A DNA stretch of 64,000 bases from Encephalitozoon hellem ATCC 50504 (lineage: Eukaryota > Microsporidia > Unikaryonidae), in the NCBI RefSeq assembly GCF_000277815.2, contig NC_018468.1, positions 97,585 through 161,584 of the forward strand, written 5' to 3'. The translations under genes and the position numbers were made by a program. The notes under the pieces are model-generated. The model saw only the letters and a program-made list of their open reading frames with translations. It ran no database searches and was not told the DNA's origin. Of the stretch, positions 9,140 through 18,513 are shown one piece after another. How positions within the stretch are numbered: the stretch's first letter is position 1; each line of letters opens with the position of its first letter.

Positions 9140-10534
9140 TTATATTTTATTCTTGATTCTCCTCAGCAGTTTCTCCATAGATAACATAGGAAGTTTTCTT
9201 CTATTGCTATTGAACAGTGCAGGAAAAGGCCACAGGGCATTGTCGTTGGAGCCATTGTTATCTTTGTCCTCTACAATTCGGGCATCGCCTATGATACGGT
9301 GCTTGAGTGTTTGAGGGTCATAGTCGTAATATGTAAGATATGCTGCCATGACTCCTGTGGTATGAGGAGCTGCCATCGACGTTCCAGATATGATCTTCTG
9401 TGTTCCCCCTATCCATGAGCTGAGTATATCCACTCCGGGTGCAAAGATGTTCACACACTTCCCGAAGTTGCTAAAGAATGCAACGGTATCTCTGTATGTA
9501 GATGCACCTGTTGTTATACTTGCTTTTGAGGACCCTGGAGAAAAATCACAGGCATCATCATGATCGTTACCAGCTGCTGTGGAAAAGTGTATTCCTAGTC
9601 TCGATGCATATTCGATTGCAAAGTTGAGAGCCCTGTTTCTAAGGCCTCCGACACTGAGATTGACAATGGTCTTTGGCTCCAGGGTTTTCTCAGAAATAGT
9701 GTCCACTAGCCGCTGTACTGACGGCACTCTGGATCGAAGGAAAGAAAAACTCTCGGGGTCGCTTATCTCTATATCAATGTCCGAGGATCCGCTAGAGCTA
9801 AGGTATTCGTTGGCTGCTGCACTGTAAAGATCGTCCTTCTTCCTTTCATGCTCCTTGATCACAAAATCAAGCCCCTGGAGAAGTCTTGAGGTCATCCCAG
9901 ATCCATGTTTGTCAAGAACTTTGACGGCGATGATACTTGATTCCTTGGATATCCCAAAATTCTTGCCTCCAATAACACCTGCGCAATGCGTTCCATGCCC
10001 ATGCTCGTCCTCATCCAAGCTTCCTGCAACAAAATTGGCTCCCCATCTGGCTCTTCCCTCAAATTCAGGGTGGCTGACTTCCACTCCAGTATCCAGAACA
10101 TACACATCAACACCCTCCCCTGAATTAATGGGATAGTAGTAGTTTCCACGGGCAAAGGATGCACTCCCCCCAATCTTGGCCAGGCCCCAAGGCGCATGCC
10201 TTTGCATCACAATCCCTCCCATCCAGGTACCAGCTGGAGTGTCAACCTTGACCCCACTGATCCCCACCGGCGTGTCCCTAACAACCATTTTCACGTTTGG
10301 ATGTCTCTTCATCTTCTCCGCAGTGGACTCGGTCATCCGTGCAACAAACCCATTGGTTATCTTTATTTCAATGCTTTCATCGGGCTCAAGAATGCTTTGC
10401 GCCTTAAGAATGTTCATACTGTATAGTGCACTCATCGATGCTTTGTCCATGCTTGGATCCTGGTCAAACATTACAATGTAATCACTCCTCTCCCTACACA
10501 ATGCTAAGGACAGAAACGCAATGGCTAAAATCAT
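9140..10534 (-). CDS. SPL1: secreted subtilisin-like serine protease
   Basis: 464 residues. A signal peptide (MILAIAFLSLALC) is followed by an inhibitor I9-type propeptide (DYIVMFDQDPSMDK, about 18-90) and a peptidase S8 domain of the proteinase K type. The catalytic triad is present: Asp148 in VYVLDTGVEV, His180 in HGHGTHCAGV and Ser386 in SGTSMAAPHTTGV, with the oxyanion Asn323 in TAAGND. An extra polar insert (about 228-285) separates the second and third blocks. The position agrees with the subtilisin-like protease 1 of E. cuniculi chromosome I; that name is recalled, not searched. It probably acts in the secretory pathway or at the spore surface during maturation or germination. Confidence 0.95.
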   Translation of the reverse strand: MILAIAFLSLALCRERSDYIVMFDQDPSMDKASMSALYSMNILKAQSILEPDESIEIKITNGFVARMTESTAEKMKRHPNVKMVVRDTPVGISGVKVDTPAGTWMGGIVMQRHAPWGLAKIGGSASFARGNYYYPINSGEGVDVYVLDTGVEVSHPEFEGRARWGANFVAGSLDEDEHGHGTHCAGVIGGKNFGISKESSIIAVKVLDKHGSGMTSRLLQGLDFVIKEHERKKDDLYSAAANEYLSSSGSSDIDIEISDPESFSFLRSRVPSVQRLVDTISEKTLEPKTIVNLSVGGLRNRALNFAIEYASRLGIHFSTAAGNDHDDACDFSPGSSKASITTGASTYRDTVAFFSNFGKCVNIFAPGVDILSSWIGGTQKIISGTSMAAPHTTGVMAAYLTYYDYDPQTLKHRIIGDARIVEDKDNNGSNDNALWPFPALFNSNRRKLPMLSMEKLLRRIKNKI

Positions 10535-10571
10535 TTGCTTTCCAATATTTATTGCGGTATATATTTATTTT

Positions 10572-11720
10572 CTACCTGAAACGGTCGTTTTGGCTGCTAG
10601 TAGCAAGATCCACAGGCACACTCTCCCTCCTTGCAATTAGATCCTTTGTGGATCTCCGTTTGGTCTTCTTGTCAGCCAGCATCTTACTCACCTCATCTCT
10701 GATTTTGTCTTTTATTTTGTACAAGTAGCAATCAACCGCTAGGCTCTGGAACACCTCAATCAGGTCTCTGAATGTCCTGATTCCATAGACCTTCATTATC
10801 TGGATAAACCTAGACCTCAATAACCCAGAAGAAAACCTTACGAATAGCTTTATAGTCCTCCAGAAAACGTCTTCCAGATCGATCGGAATGCCCAGTTCAT
10901 AGCCACTGAGGTCGGGAATCAGCTTAGATATCTCCTCCCTTATCCTTTCTCTTCCCACAATCTCTCCATCCGGTGACTCAATCCCTCCTTCATCTATGAG
11001 CCTGAGAATCTCTCTAATCTTTATGTCAACGGAACAGAAGTGGTTGTGCAGTATCACATGCCCCATTAGTGCCATGTTGTTGTATTCATTCCAAAAAGGA
11101 ACCACCAGCTTGCTTGATATATATCCGTTGATTAGATGCGATAGCCTCCTCCTATTGGTTCTGAGCCTTTCGCACAGCCTTTCCCACTCCTCGTCCGTGG
11201 TCGGAATCCCCTCTTCGGGCATCTTGAAGGACTTTCTGTACAGGTAGTTGAACCCCATTATTCTGTAGTACATCGAAATGCACTTCCTGGAGGTCTTGTT
11301 CATTATTCCGCATATCTCCTTCCACCTGAACCCAAGAACTCTGACAAGATTCAAAAGCTGGATTTCGTTTTCGGGCTCCCACTTTGCATCAATGTACGGG
11401 TGGTAGTGGTAGGATACATAGACCCATATGGAATTCATTGTTCTTTGCCCCAATGCATTGCTTATCTCCACTAGGAGCTCCTTGATTGGAAAATCCAACT
11501 CTTCCTCAAGAAAAAAGCCATACAAGTTCTTCATCTCCATGCCGTGTTCCTTCAGGAACCCGCGGATAGTCTCATCAACCACCTTTGCTTCATAAGAATT
11601 GTAGCACCCTCTCTTCATGGCTATTCCATGCTTCTCTATTAGATCCTTCACCTCGTGTGCATCCGTAAACTTTGTCCGTAGATGCTTGGCCGCCTCCTCC
11701 TTTGTCCTAAAGACATGCAT
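10572..11720 (-). CDS. Myb/SANT DNA-binding protein, Reb1/TTF-1-like
   Basis: 382 residues. Two adjacent helical units resemble the tandem Myb-type domains of Reb1/TTF-1: one around GCYNSYEAKVVDETIRGFLK and one around WEPENEIQLLNLVRVLGFRW followed by KEICGIMNKTSRKCISMYYR. The block before them (IEKHGI, ELLVEIS) is all helical, and the C-terminal ~200 residues are also predicted helical, ending in a basic segment (KKTKRRSTK). Reb1 and TTF-1 bind rDNA terminators and promoters. With an rDNA unit on the same chromosome that role is conceivable, but nothing here links them. Similarity is weak enough that another Myb-type transcription factor is possible. Confidence 0.75.
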   Translation of the reverse strand: MHVFRTKEEAAKHLRTKFTDAHEVKDLIEKHGIAMKRGCYNSYEAKVVDETIRGFLKEHGMEMKNLYGFFLEEELDFPIKELLVEISNALGQRTMNSIWVYVSYHYHPYIDAKWEPENEIQLLNLVRVLGFRWKEICGIMNKTSRKCISMYYRIMGFNYLYRKSFKMPEEGIPTTDEEWERLCERLRTNRRRLSHLINGYISSKLVVPFWNEYNNMALMGHVILHNHFCSVDIKIREILRLIDEGGIESPDGEIVGRERIREEISKLIPDLSGYELGIPIDLEDVFWRTIKLFVRFSSGLLRSRFIQIMKVYGIRTFRDLIEVFQSLAVDCYLYKIKDKIRDEVSKMLADKKTKRRSTKDLIARRESVPVDLATSSQNDRFR

Positions 11721-11734
11721 GGGTACAGTGCGAC

Positions 11735-12322
11735 TTATTTCTTTATCACCACCGACTTTATTTCCTCAACCAATGCCCTGTTCACACTCACCCCAAAAAA
11801 GCACTCAAAGAGACTAAGCTCTTCTTCATCCAGAACACTCAGTGCAACCATCTCTGGCTCGTAAACCCCGCCAAAGTACTTGATGAAGTTCACTCTCCCA
11901 TCGCCATGGATTTCGTCCAGAACACTAAGCTTTTTCAGAACATCTATATTCAGCGTCTTCCCAAGCCTCAGGAGAAAGAACTGTACAGGACTGATATTGA
12001 ACTGGAACTCAATCAGCTCTATTACTTTGCATTCTATGGCTATAATCCTTTCTCTAGACGGTGCTGTGCTCATGTGTGCAGCCTTTGCCATTGCCTCTAA
12101 AATTACATCCAGCTTTATCAATGTCTCATTGATCTTGGATGCCAAGTAAACACAGACAAGAGCAACTACATTGTAGCTCTCCTTCTTGAAAAGCTTCGGA
12201 TATACCTGCTGGAATATTATCTGGGAGACTATCCTGGTCTTGTATGGTATGCAGAGAAGCTTTGCGAGGTTTGAGATTGTTCTGTTTCCTTCCACAATGT
12301 CGTTCCTTAGGACAGATTCCAT
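11735..12322 (-). CDS. cyclin-box protein (cyclin C/H/K/L type)
   Basis: 195 residues from ATG 12322; the frame opens to 12391, which would overlap the first codons of SMC2 on the other strand, so the inner start is preferred. An N-terminal cyclin fold is visible: NLAKLLCIPYKTRIVSQIIF, then VVALVCVYLASKINET with the typical (V/A)C-YLA-K-E pattern, then KVIELIEFQFNISP. The second cyclin repeat is weak. The pattern fits the transcriptional cyclins (C, H, K, L, T) that pair with CDK7/8/9-like kinases more than mitotic cyclins. The partner is not in the window. It shares a 34-bp divergent promoter gap with SMC2. Confidence 0.8.
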   Translation of the reverse strand: MESVLRNDIVEGNRTISNLAKLLCIPYKTRIVSQIIFQQVYPKLFKKESYNVVALVCVYLASKINETLIKLDVILEAMAKAAHMSTAPSRERIIAIECKVIELIEFQFNISPVQFFLLRLGKTLNIDVLKKLSVLDEIHGDGRVNFIKYFGGVYEPEMVALSVLDEEELSLFECFFGVSVNRALVEEIKSVVIKK

Positions 12323-12356
12323 GAAGGGATTTGATGGATTTTTATCTATCCCTTGG

Positions 12357-15300
12357 ATGTTCATCAAGGAGATAGTTCTTGACGGGTTCAAGTGCTATGA
12401 AGAAAAGGTGACTGTGGCGAACCTCGACAGGTCCTTCAATGCAATAACCGGGATGAATGGCTCTGGGAAGTCCAATGTTCTCGATGGAATACTGTTTGCC
12501 CTTGGGCTTGAGAGTACAAAAGCTCTGCGAGCCAACAACACCAGGGAGCTTGTTAATGCCAACAGAAAGGAGTGCAAGGTGAGTCTTGTGCTGTGTAATG
12601 AGGAAAAGTCTAAGAGCCCTCCTGGGTACGAGCACTATGACGAGATCTGCATTTCCAGGAGCATTGATGCTGAGGGAAGAACGAAGTGTTACATAAACAG
12701 CCATCTCTGCACCTCATCAGCACTAAGCAAGCTGTGTACGTCGATGGGACTTGGGCCAAGAGGGTCTTTTTCCTCTATTGTGATGCAGGGGCATATAACA
12801 AAGGTTCTAAGTATGAAGAGCTCTGATCTCCGCGAGCTGATTGAGGAGACTGCAGGGACAAGGTCCTATGAAAGGGAGAAGGAAAGAGCAATAGCGATGA
12901 TCGAGAAGAAGGAAGAAAGACTTAAGGATGTGCGGGAGATGCTCCAGAGAAGGATATCCCCGTTCTATGACAGGCTTCGGCAAGAAAGAACAAGGTTTCT
13001 TGAGACCAGAGACATTCATGAGAGGAGAAAGGAGTTGGAGCGGAGAGAGCAGGAGATCAAGGGAATGTTGGTGCGCCATGAGATAGGCGAGGAGATAGAC
13101 ACACTAGAGAAATGCTTGAGAAGCTATGCCGGCGAAATGAAGACGCTAGGGGCCATTGAAAAGAGAATTGAGGAGATTTCTGGGGCCAAAGAGGAAGTTG
13201 ATGTTGTATGGATCAAGGCAGCTATTGATGGAGAGAAACTGAGGCTTGATGAATTGAAGGGCAAAAACCTGGAAGAGGAGCTTGTGGAGAAGAGAGAAGA
13301 GATGAAGAGGATGAAGGATCTGACGCCCAGTGTTGAACTGGATGAGCTAGTTGAGAGAGAAAGATTGCTTGTGGAAAGTCTAAGAAGAATAGATTCTGGA
13401 GAGAATGATGTCTTGAAAAAGATTGAGGAGGTCACGTCGCTTAAGTTCGAGAGGTCTCGCGCTGAGTTTGAGCTTAGCTCGATTTCTGGGGGAAGGTTTT
13501 CCCAGGAAAGGCTGGACGAGATTGAGAGGCTTAAAGTTTCTGAGGACGAGATTGAGGAAATGAGGAGGAAGGCCCACATTTTGAGATCGAAGATCAACTA
13601 TCCGTTTGTGGAGGGGGTGTTTGGAACTGTTGAGGAGAATGTTGAGGTATGTGACAAGAAGTATCTTGAGGCCGTGTACACTGTGATGGGATCGAGGGGT
13701 AAGTATGTTATAGCGTCTGATGAGAAGGTTGGAGGGTTTTTGGTGAGCACTATGGAAAGGAGTGTGAGTGTAATACCGCTTTCGAAAATAAGGGTGTTTT
13801 ACCTTTCTTCGAGTGTCACGAGAGAGATAGAATCGAAGGGCGGTGTGAATATGGTCAGTCTTTTGAAGTTTAACAGCGATGTGCGGAAGGCGATTGAGTT
13901 TGTCTTCAACAACTTCTTTGTGTTTGAAAGCAAGGAGATGGCAAGAAAGGTTTGCTTTGAGCAGAAGGTGATGTGTGTAACTGTGGATGGGACTGTGTAC
14001 GATCCGAAGGGAACGCTCAGTGGAGGAAAGACAAATTTCAGGGTTGGCACCGTGCGTAGGAAAGATGTAGAGGATATCGAAAGGACCATTGGACTCCTAG
14101 AAGAAAATAGAAGGAAGTTTGAGAGTATGAGGGAAGAGTACGGAGAGCTACTGAGGGGAAAAGCATTGCATGAAAGAAGAGAAGAGCTGAAGGAGAAGAT
14201 AAGGTCTTTTGATACAAGAATCTCCATACTGTCTAACCTGTGCGAGAATGGAATGAACATCAAGGAAGAGCTGAGGGCTGTTCGCGAAAAGATGGTTGAA
14301 GGGATGAAGGAAAAGAACGAGATTGACGGGGCTATAGAAAGGAGAAAGAGGCTTGAATGCAAGATAAAGGAGCTTGAGTGTGCGATAAGAAGCAACAAAG
14401 AAGAGATTAGGATGTGTGAGGAAAAGATACTATCGTATGAAAGGATGCTTGGGAAGCACAACATGGAGAACGACAGCAGAAGAATGAGTGAGAAGGAGAT
14501 TGATGGGCTTGAGTCTAACCACAGGCATTTAATCAGGAGTACTGGGAAGCTGCAGAACAGGATCACGAAGATCTATAATGATGTTGAGAGGAAGCTGAGT
14601 GAGGCGTCTGAGCACGGTGTAGAACAGAGATATGGAAATGTCGGCATGCTTGATGAAGAGATTCGTATGGCGGCAGAATCTGCAGGGATCAGTCCTAGGT
14701 GCCTCTTGATTAGGAGGAAATGCATAAGTGAAGAAGAGAAGGCAGGACTTACAAAAGAGCTGGAAATGATTACAGGTGAGATGGAAAGGCTAAGATGCAT
14801 GAGGAGGTCTACGATGGATCCAGCAAATTTTGACCTCCTTGAGCGGAATGAGCTGATGATTGAGGAGTTGAAGGAAAAGATTGATAAGCTTGAAAAAGAT
14901 AGGCTTGCGATTGGGCAGAGCATATCGAGATTTGATGACCTGGGATATAAGGAGAATCTGAAGGCATTCAAGCACATCAATGGAAGGCTGGGGAGGTTCC
15001 TCAGATACTTTATACCAGGCTCTGATGCAAGGATAGATGAGAGGAATGGGGAATACAGCCTGAAAGTCAAGGTTGGAAACTGGAAGGAGTCTCTAAACGA
15101 ACTCAGTGGAGGGCAGAGGTCTCTTGTAGCCCTTTGCTTGATATTTTCGATGCTGACGTACAGGCCGTCTTCCTTCTATATCTTCGATGAGATTGATTCT
15201 GCACTGGACTTAAGCTACACACAAGGGATTGGGGAAATTATAAAGAAGGAATTCGATAGTGCGCAATTTATAGTTGTGTCTCTGAAGAGCGGGATGTTTG

Positions 15301-15368
15301 ACAATGCAAACAACATATTCAAGGTGTATCTACAGGATGGAAAGTCAAGGATATGTAGAATAAAGTGA
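12357..15368 (+). CDS. SMC2: condensin subunit SMC2
   Basis: 1003 residues from ATG 12357 (MFIKEIVLDGFKCY matches the invariant SMC2 start; the longer frame opening at 12186 would cover the divergent cyclin gene). N-terminal head with Walker A GMNGSGKSN (32-40) and the Q-loop segment IVMQGHITKVL, a long coiled coil, a hinge around residues 415-560 (GVFGTVEENVEVCDKKYLEA...), a second coiled coil, then the C-terminal head with LSGGQ (916-920) and Walker B FYIFDEIDSALD. It is a mitotic chromosome condensation ATPase, pairing with SMC4. Residues SPPGYEHYDEI and the QGHITKVLSMK segment distinguish SMC2 from other SMCs. It is about 170 residues shorter than yeast or human SMC2, mostly through shorter coiled-coil arms. 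Confidence 0.95.
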   Translation: MFIKEIVLDGFKCYEEKVTVANLDRSFNAITGMNGSGKSNVLDGILFALGLESTKALRANNTRELVNANRKECKVSLVLCNEEKSKSPPGYEHYDEICISRSIDAEGRTKCYINSHLCTSSALSKLCTSMGLGPRGSFSSIVMQGHITKVLSMKSSDLRELIEETAGTRSYEREKERAIAMIEKKEERLKDVREMLQRRISPFYDRLRQERTRFLETRDIHERRKELERREQEIKGMLVRHEIGEEIDTLEKCLRSYAGEMKTLGAIEKRIEEISGAKEEVDVVWIKAAIDGEKLRLDELKGKNLEEELVEKREEMKRMKDLTPSVELDELVERERLLVESLRRIDSGENDVLKKIEEVTSLKFERSRAEFELSSISGGRFSQERLDEIERLKVSEDEIEEMRRKAHILRSKINYPFVEGVFGTVEENVEVCDKKYLEAVYTVMGSRGKYVIASDEKVGGFLVSTMERSVSVIPLSKIRVFYLSSSVTREIESKGGVNMVSLLKFNSDVRKAIEFVFNNFFVFESKEMARKVCFEQKVMCVTVDGTVYDPKGTLSGGKTNFRVGTVRRKDVEDIERTIGLLEENRRKFESMREEYGELLRGKALHERREELKEKIRSFDTRISILSNLCENGMNIKEELRAVREKMVEGMKEKNEIDGAIERRKRLECKIKELECAIRSNKEEIRMCEEKILSYERMLGKHNMENDSRRMSEKEIDGLESNHRHLIRSTGKLQNRITKIYNDVERKLSEASEHGVEQRYGNVGMLDEEIRMAAESAGISPRCLLIRRKCISEEEKAGLTKELEMITGEMERLRCMRRSTMDPANFDLLERNELMIEELKEKIDKLEKDRLAIGQSISRFDDLGYKENLKAFKHINGRLGRFLRYFIPGSDARIDERNGEYSLKVKVGNWKESLNELSGGQRSLVALCLIFSMLTYRPSSFYIFDEIDSALDLSYTQGIGEIIKKEFDSAQFIVVSLKSGMFDNANNIFKVYLQDGKSRICRIK

Positions 15369-15410
15369 CTGTCCTATGGAAATAAAATATTTTATGTTCT
15401 ATGTTTGCGA

Positions 15411-17279
15411 ATGGGAAAACCCTCACAGATGAACGAGACTATGAAGAGTGCAAAGTTTGACTTTGACACTGGGGATAGCGACAGCCACAACTACACTCAC
15501 AATGAGTCTGAAAGCTATTCTGCAGAGGATGCGAAGTACGACGTCGGGAAGGAGGAAAGCTCAGACCCGTTCGAGAAGCTGAGAAGCAGTGCAGCAGATA
15601 CCCTTCACCAAAGGACTGGATGGATCTTCCTGGTAGGTGTCTTGCTGTCTGTACTGGCGGTCTGCTGCTGGAACCTTCAAGTGGATGTCAAGGACAGAAG
15701 CGAATCCATTTCCAGCATCCGGGTGAAGGACATTCTACTTGCCTGCTCTTTAGGCGTGTTCACATTTATTGGCCTGAACTTCGTGATCTTCAAGACGAGT
15801 TTTCTAGGGATGAAGAGGTCCAGCAGCCTGAACACGTTCTTCTACTACGCAAACGAGCTTTCGGAGCATTCATCTGCAGGAATCATCTTTATCCTGGGAT
15901 TTTCTCTGGCGTTGCTGAAGGGCTTTGACTACTGTGTGTATAACAGGCAGGGGCTGGACCTGTTTCTCAGCGACGTGTTCAGCAGTCTTCTGATAGCGAC
16001 CCTCATGCTCGGAGTTGTGAAGGTATTCCACAGGGCCATTTCAATGAACTTCAACTATTCAGTGTACATTAAAAGGATCAGAAGGGTGCTTCTTGAGGAT
16101 GCATTCATTAATCTTCTAGGGGTCATAGATAGTAGAAAGAACCGGGGAATTGAAAGATCAAGGCTCAACAGATCTCAGGAGATCATGTACAAGAGCGATG
16201 CAATATCGTCCATAAACGAGTACATGGAGGATCTCTACGGCTACAATGAGCCCACGAACGAGCTTGATCTGCCTAGAAAAAGGGTTCTTCTCAAGGAGTT
16301 CCAAAGGCTTGTGAGACGTTCTAGCGGTATCCGTGGGAGTGTTATTCAGATATCCCAAAAGCTTAAGAACAGGGCTGCTAGCAAGGCAAGCAAGATAGTT
16401 GGAAAGGACGGGGTTGGGCCCATGTCTGACCTGTCGCTGTACTTCCACAACCCGGAGGTGTTCAAGTTCTTAATGAAGGAAATAGGTGTTGAGGAGGGCT
16501 TCAAGTTCACCAAAGGTAGCCTTGCGGACTTTATTGAAAGAACATACAGAGAGAGGCACTTTTTGAAGGAGAATCTCGAGCACATGAACTCTGCAATAGA
16601 CAAGGTTGCACTTGGACTCAAGGTCATAATAGCTGGGCTCATTTTGGCGATGCTATACATTAAGGCTGGGGGAGAGGGGATTACAACCATAGGAGTGATA
16701 TCTGCATTCTTCGGGACACAGTTTATATCGAACTCATTTTCTGCCAGCGTGATAGGCAGCATAATTTTCCTATTTTTCATCCATCCATATGACATTGGAG
16801 ATAGGATTTTTGTGACCTTGGATGGAGTGGAGGAAAACCTTGTTGTATCTGAGCTGAATGTGTTTTCAACTGTGTTCTATAGATGGGACGGGGTCTACAT
16901 AACGATCCTCAACACAGTGCTGGCGCAGAAGGCGATCAGGAATCTTAGAAGAAGTGGGATCATGGCTGAGTCTCATAGGATCCAGATAAATAGTAGGACC
17001 AACCAGAAGAAGCTGATTCGCCTGAAGGAGCTTATAGAGGACTTTGTGAAGAGTAATCCGGAAGACTATACAGAGTACATAATGCTGAATCACGAGTACA
17101 TTGAGGATGCCTCGAAGCTCCACATGAAGGTCTACATGCAGTACAAGAGCAGCTGGCAGAATTTTGAGCTGTATCTTCGGAGAAAGACAAAGTTTCTGTC
17201 CTTCTTGAACAGGGCTCTCCAAGAACTTGAGATTGAGTATGTTCTTCCGCCAAGACAGATTTCCTTGAGAAATGCCTAG
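15411..17279 (+). CDS. MscS-family mechanosensitive channel, eukaryotic Msy1/2 type
   Basis: 622 residues from ATG 15411. An acidic Ser/Asp-rich cytosolic N-terminus (about 1-65) precedes four hydrophobic spans (roughly 68-90, 105-128, 150-172 and 188-205), a long loop, and the MscS core starting near residue 395 with the pore-lining helix (FFGTQFISNSFSASVIGSII), then FIHPYDIGDRI, the marker of the family, and a soluble beta domain. The fungal homologues Msy1/Msy2 sit in the ER and respond to osmotic swelling. No EF-hand is obvious in the loop. A second, divergent family member lies at 25868-27652. Downstream is a Ctf18-like gene on the same strand after 76 bp. Confidence 0.92.
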   Translation: MGKPSQMNETMKSAKFDFDTGDSDSHNYTHNESESYSAEDAKYDVGKEESSDPFEKLRSSAADTLHQRTGWIFLVGVLLSVLAVCCWNLQVDVKDRSESISSIRVKDILLACSLGVFTFIGLNFVIFKTSFLGMKRSSSLNTFFYYANELSEHSSAGIIFILGFSLALLKGFDYCVYNRQGLDLFLSDVFSSLLIATLMLGVVKVFHRAISMNFNYSVYIKRIRRVLLEDAFINLLGVIDSRKNRGIERSRLNRSQEIMYKSDAISSINEYMEDLYGYNEPTNELDLPRKRVLLKEFQRLVRRSSGIRGSVIQISQKLKNRAASKASKIVGKDGVGPMSDLSLYFHNPEVFKFLMKEIGVEEGFKFTKGSLADFIERTYRERHFLKENLEHMNSAIDKVALGLKVIIAGLILAMLYIKAGGEGITTIGVISAFFGTQFISNSFSASVIGSIIFLFFIHPYDIGDRIFVTLDGVEENLVVSELNVFSTVFYRWDGVYITILNTVLAQKAIRNLRRSGIMAESHRIQINSRTNQKKLIRLKELIEDFVKSNPEDYTEYIMLNHEYIEDASKLHMKVYMQYKSSWQNFELYLRRKTKFLSFLNRALQELEIEYVLPPRQISLRNA

Positions 17280-17355
17280 GTGGCCCCTTATGTTTTCTCA
17301 CGCTGAGTAAATAGACTCGTTTAGATAAGGATGTGTAAGCCGGGTGCCCTAAGAA

Positions 17356-18513
17356 ATGAGAAGCCAGATTTGGTTTGAGAAGTATAGGCCTCGGAAATAT
17401 ACAGACCTGGTGTTCAAGGAGGATGTTCACCATGATGTTCTCAGGTGGCTAAGAGACTATCCTGCCCACGGAAGGATCCTTCTACTCAAAGGACCCCCGG
17501 GAACAGGGAAGACATCGCTGGTGCATGTTCTTTCATCTGTATTTGGACTAAATCTTGTTGAGTTTAATGCTTCCGACGACCCCAAGTACATAGAAAAGAT
17601 ATCGGGTGCCTACGGAACCATTGATGGAAAGAAAAACCTCATTTTTATTGACGAGATAGATAGCATCCCATTGGCAGACCTGGAAAGGCTGGTGTCTTCC
17701 ATAAAACTGGTCTATCCCGTTGTGATGACATCCAACGAAATACATTTGGAGGATGTCTATACTGTGGAGATCAAGAGGCCTGGGATCAGTGAGATCAGAA
17801 AGGGCATAGAAAGGATCTGTAAGGAGGAGGGAGTGTATGTCGGGAACTCCGCCCTGTTGCAGATGGCAGAGGATTCCGGTGGGGATTTTAGGGCAATAAT
17901 AAACCATCTTCAAGTACACAAGGAGAGATTGCAAAACTCAAAGGATTTAGGAATTGGAAAGTCTGCCTCTCTAGTCCAGCATAGAGCGGTGGAGCTCGTC
18001 CTGACCAAGCGCATGGGGTGGAAGACATACGAGGATGTGTATTCTGCCAATGTACTATCTCTATGCCACAGTTCATTTCCACACAATACCGGCCTAATGA
18101 GACTGGTTGCAGACATAAGCGAGGCCACATCTCTTGCAGACATCCTTCCTGAGGAGTTCAGGTATATATCCCTGTCAAGATACAATATGTGCAATAGCAA
18201 AAAGGCCAGTATACAGAGCATGGTGCATTATGAAGAGACCATGCATGACCCTGTGAGGGAAAGAGTCCTTCCCTACTTTAAGAAGTATGATCTAAATAGA
18301 GCAGACAGAAGGAGTTTAAACCACTTGAGGGAAATAGTGAGGATGTACAATATTATGGATGTAAGGCTAAGAGAGGAGGATACAGCAGAAAGTAACATGG
18401 GAGACGGTTTCAAGAGATTCAAGTTCAAATACAAGCCTGGGTCTTCATCAGCATTTAGGAGGGATGTGACGATGGATGATGTCATGGATTGGTTCTTTAG
18501 CACTAGGCATTAG
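17356..18513 (+). CDS. CTF18: Ctf18-like alternative clamp-loader large subunit
   Basis: 385 residues. An AAA+ ATPase of the replication factor C large-subunit class: it begins IWFEKYRPRKYTDLV, has Walker [10 protein letters not shown] (46-54), the SRC-like NASDD segment, and Walker B FIDEID (97-102). The extreme C-terminus (FKYKPGSSSAFRRDVTMDD) resembles the tail by which Ctf18 binds Dcc1-Ctf8, so I favour Ctf18 over Rad24/Rad17 or Elg1. Ctf18-RFC loads PCNA for sister-chromatid cohesion. At 385 residues it is roughly half the yeast length and lacks an N-terminal extension. Its stop codon overlaps the convergent stop of the next gene. Confidence 0.82.
   Translation: MRSQIWFEKYRPRKYTDLVFKEDVHHDVLRWLRDYPAHGRILLLKGPPGTGKTSLVHVLSSVFGLNLVEFNASDDPKYIEKISGAYGTIDGKKNLIFIDEIDSIPLADLERLVSSIKLVYPVVMTSNEIHLEDVYTVEIKRPGISEIRKGIERICKEEGVYVGNSALLQMAEDSGGDFRAIINHLQVHKERLQNSKDLGIGKSASLVQHRAVELVLTKRMGWKTYEDVYSANVLSLCHSSFPHNTGLMRLVADISEATSLADILPEEFRYISLSRYNMCNSKKASIQSMVHYEETMHDPVRERVLPYFKKYDLNRADRRSLNHLREIVRMYNIMDVRLREEDTAESNMGDGFKRFKFKYKPGSSSAFRRDVTMDDVMDWFFSTRH

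Noticed and set aside
12186..12356. Longer N-terminus for SMC2 starting at 12186
   Set aside because: The extra 57 residues cover the divergent cyclin gene and have no counterpart in SMC2 proteins, which begin at MFIKEIVLDGF-like sequence.
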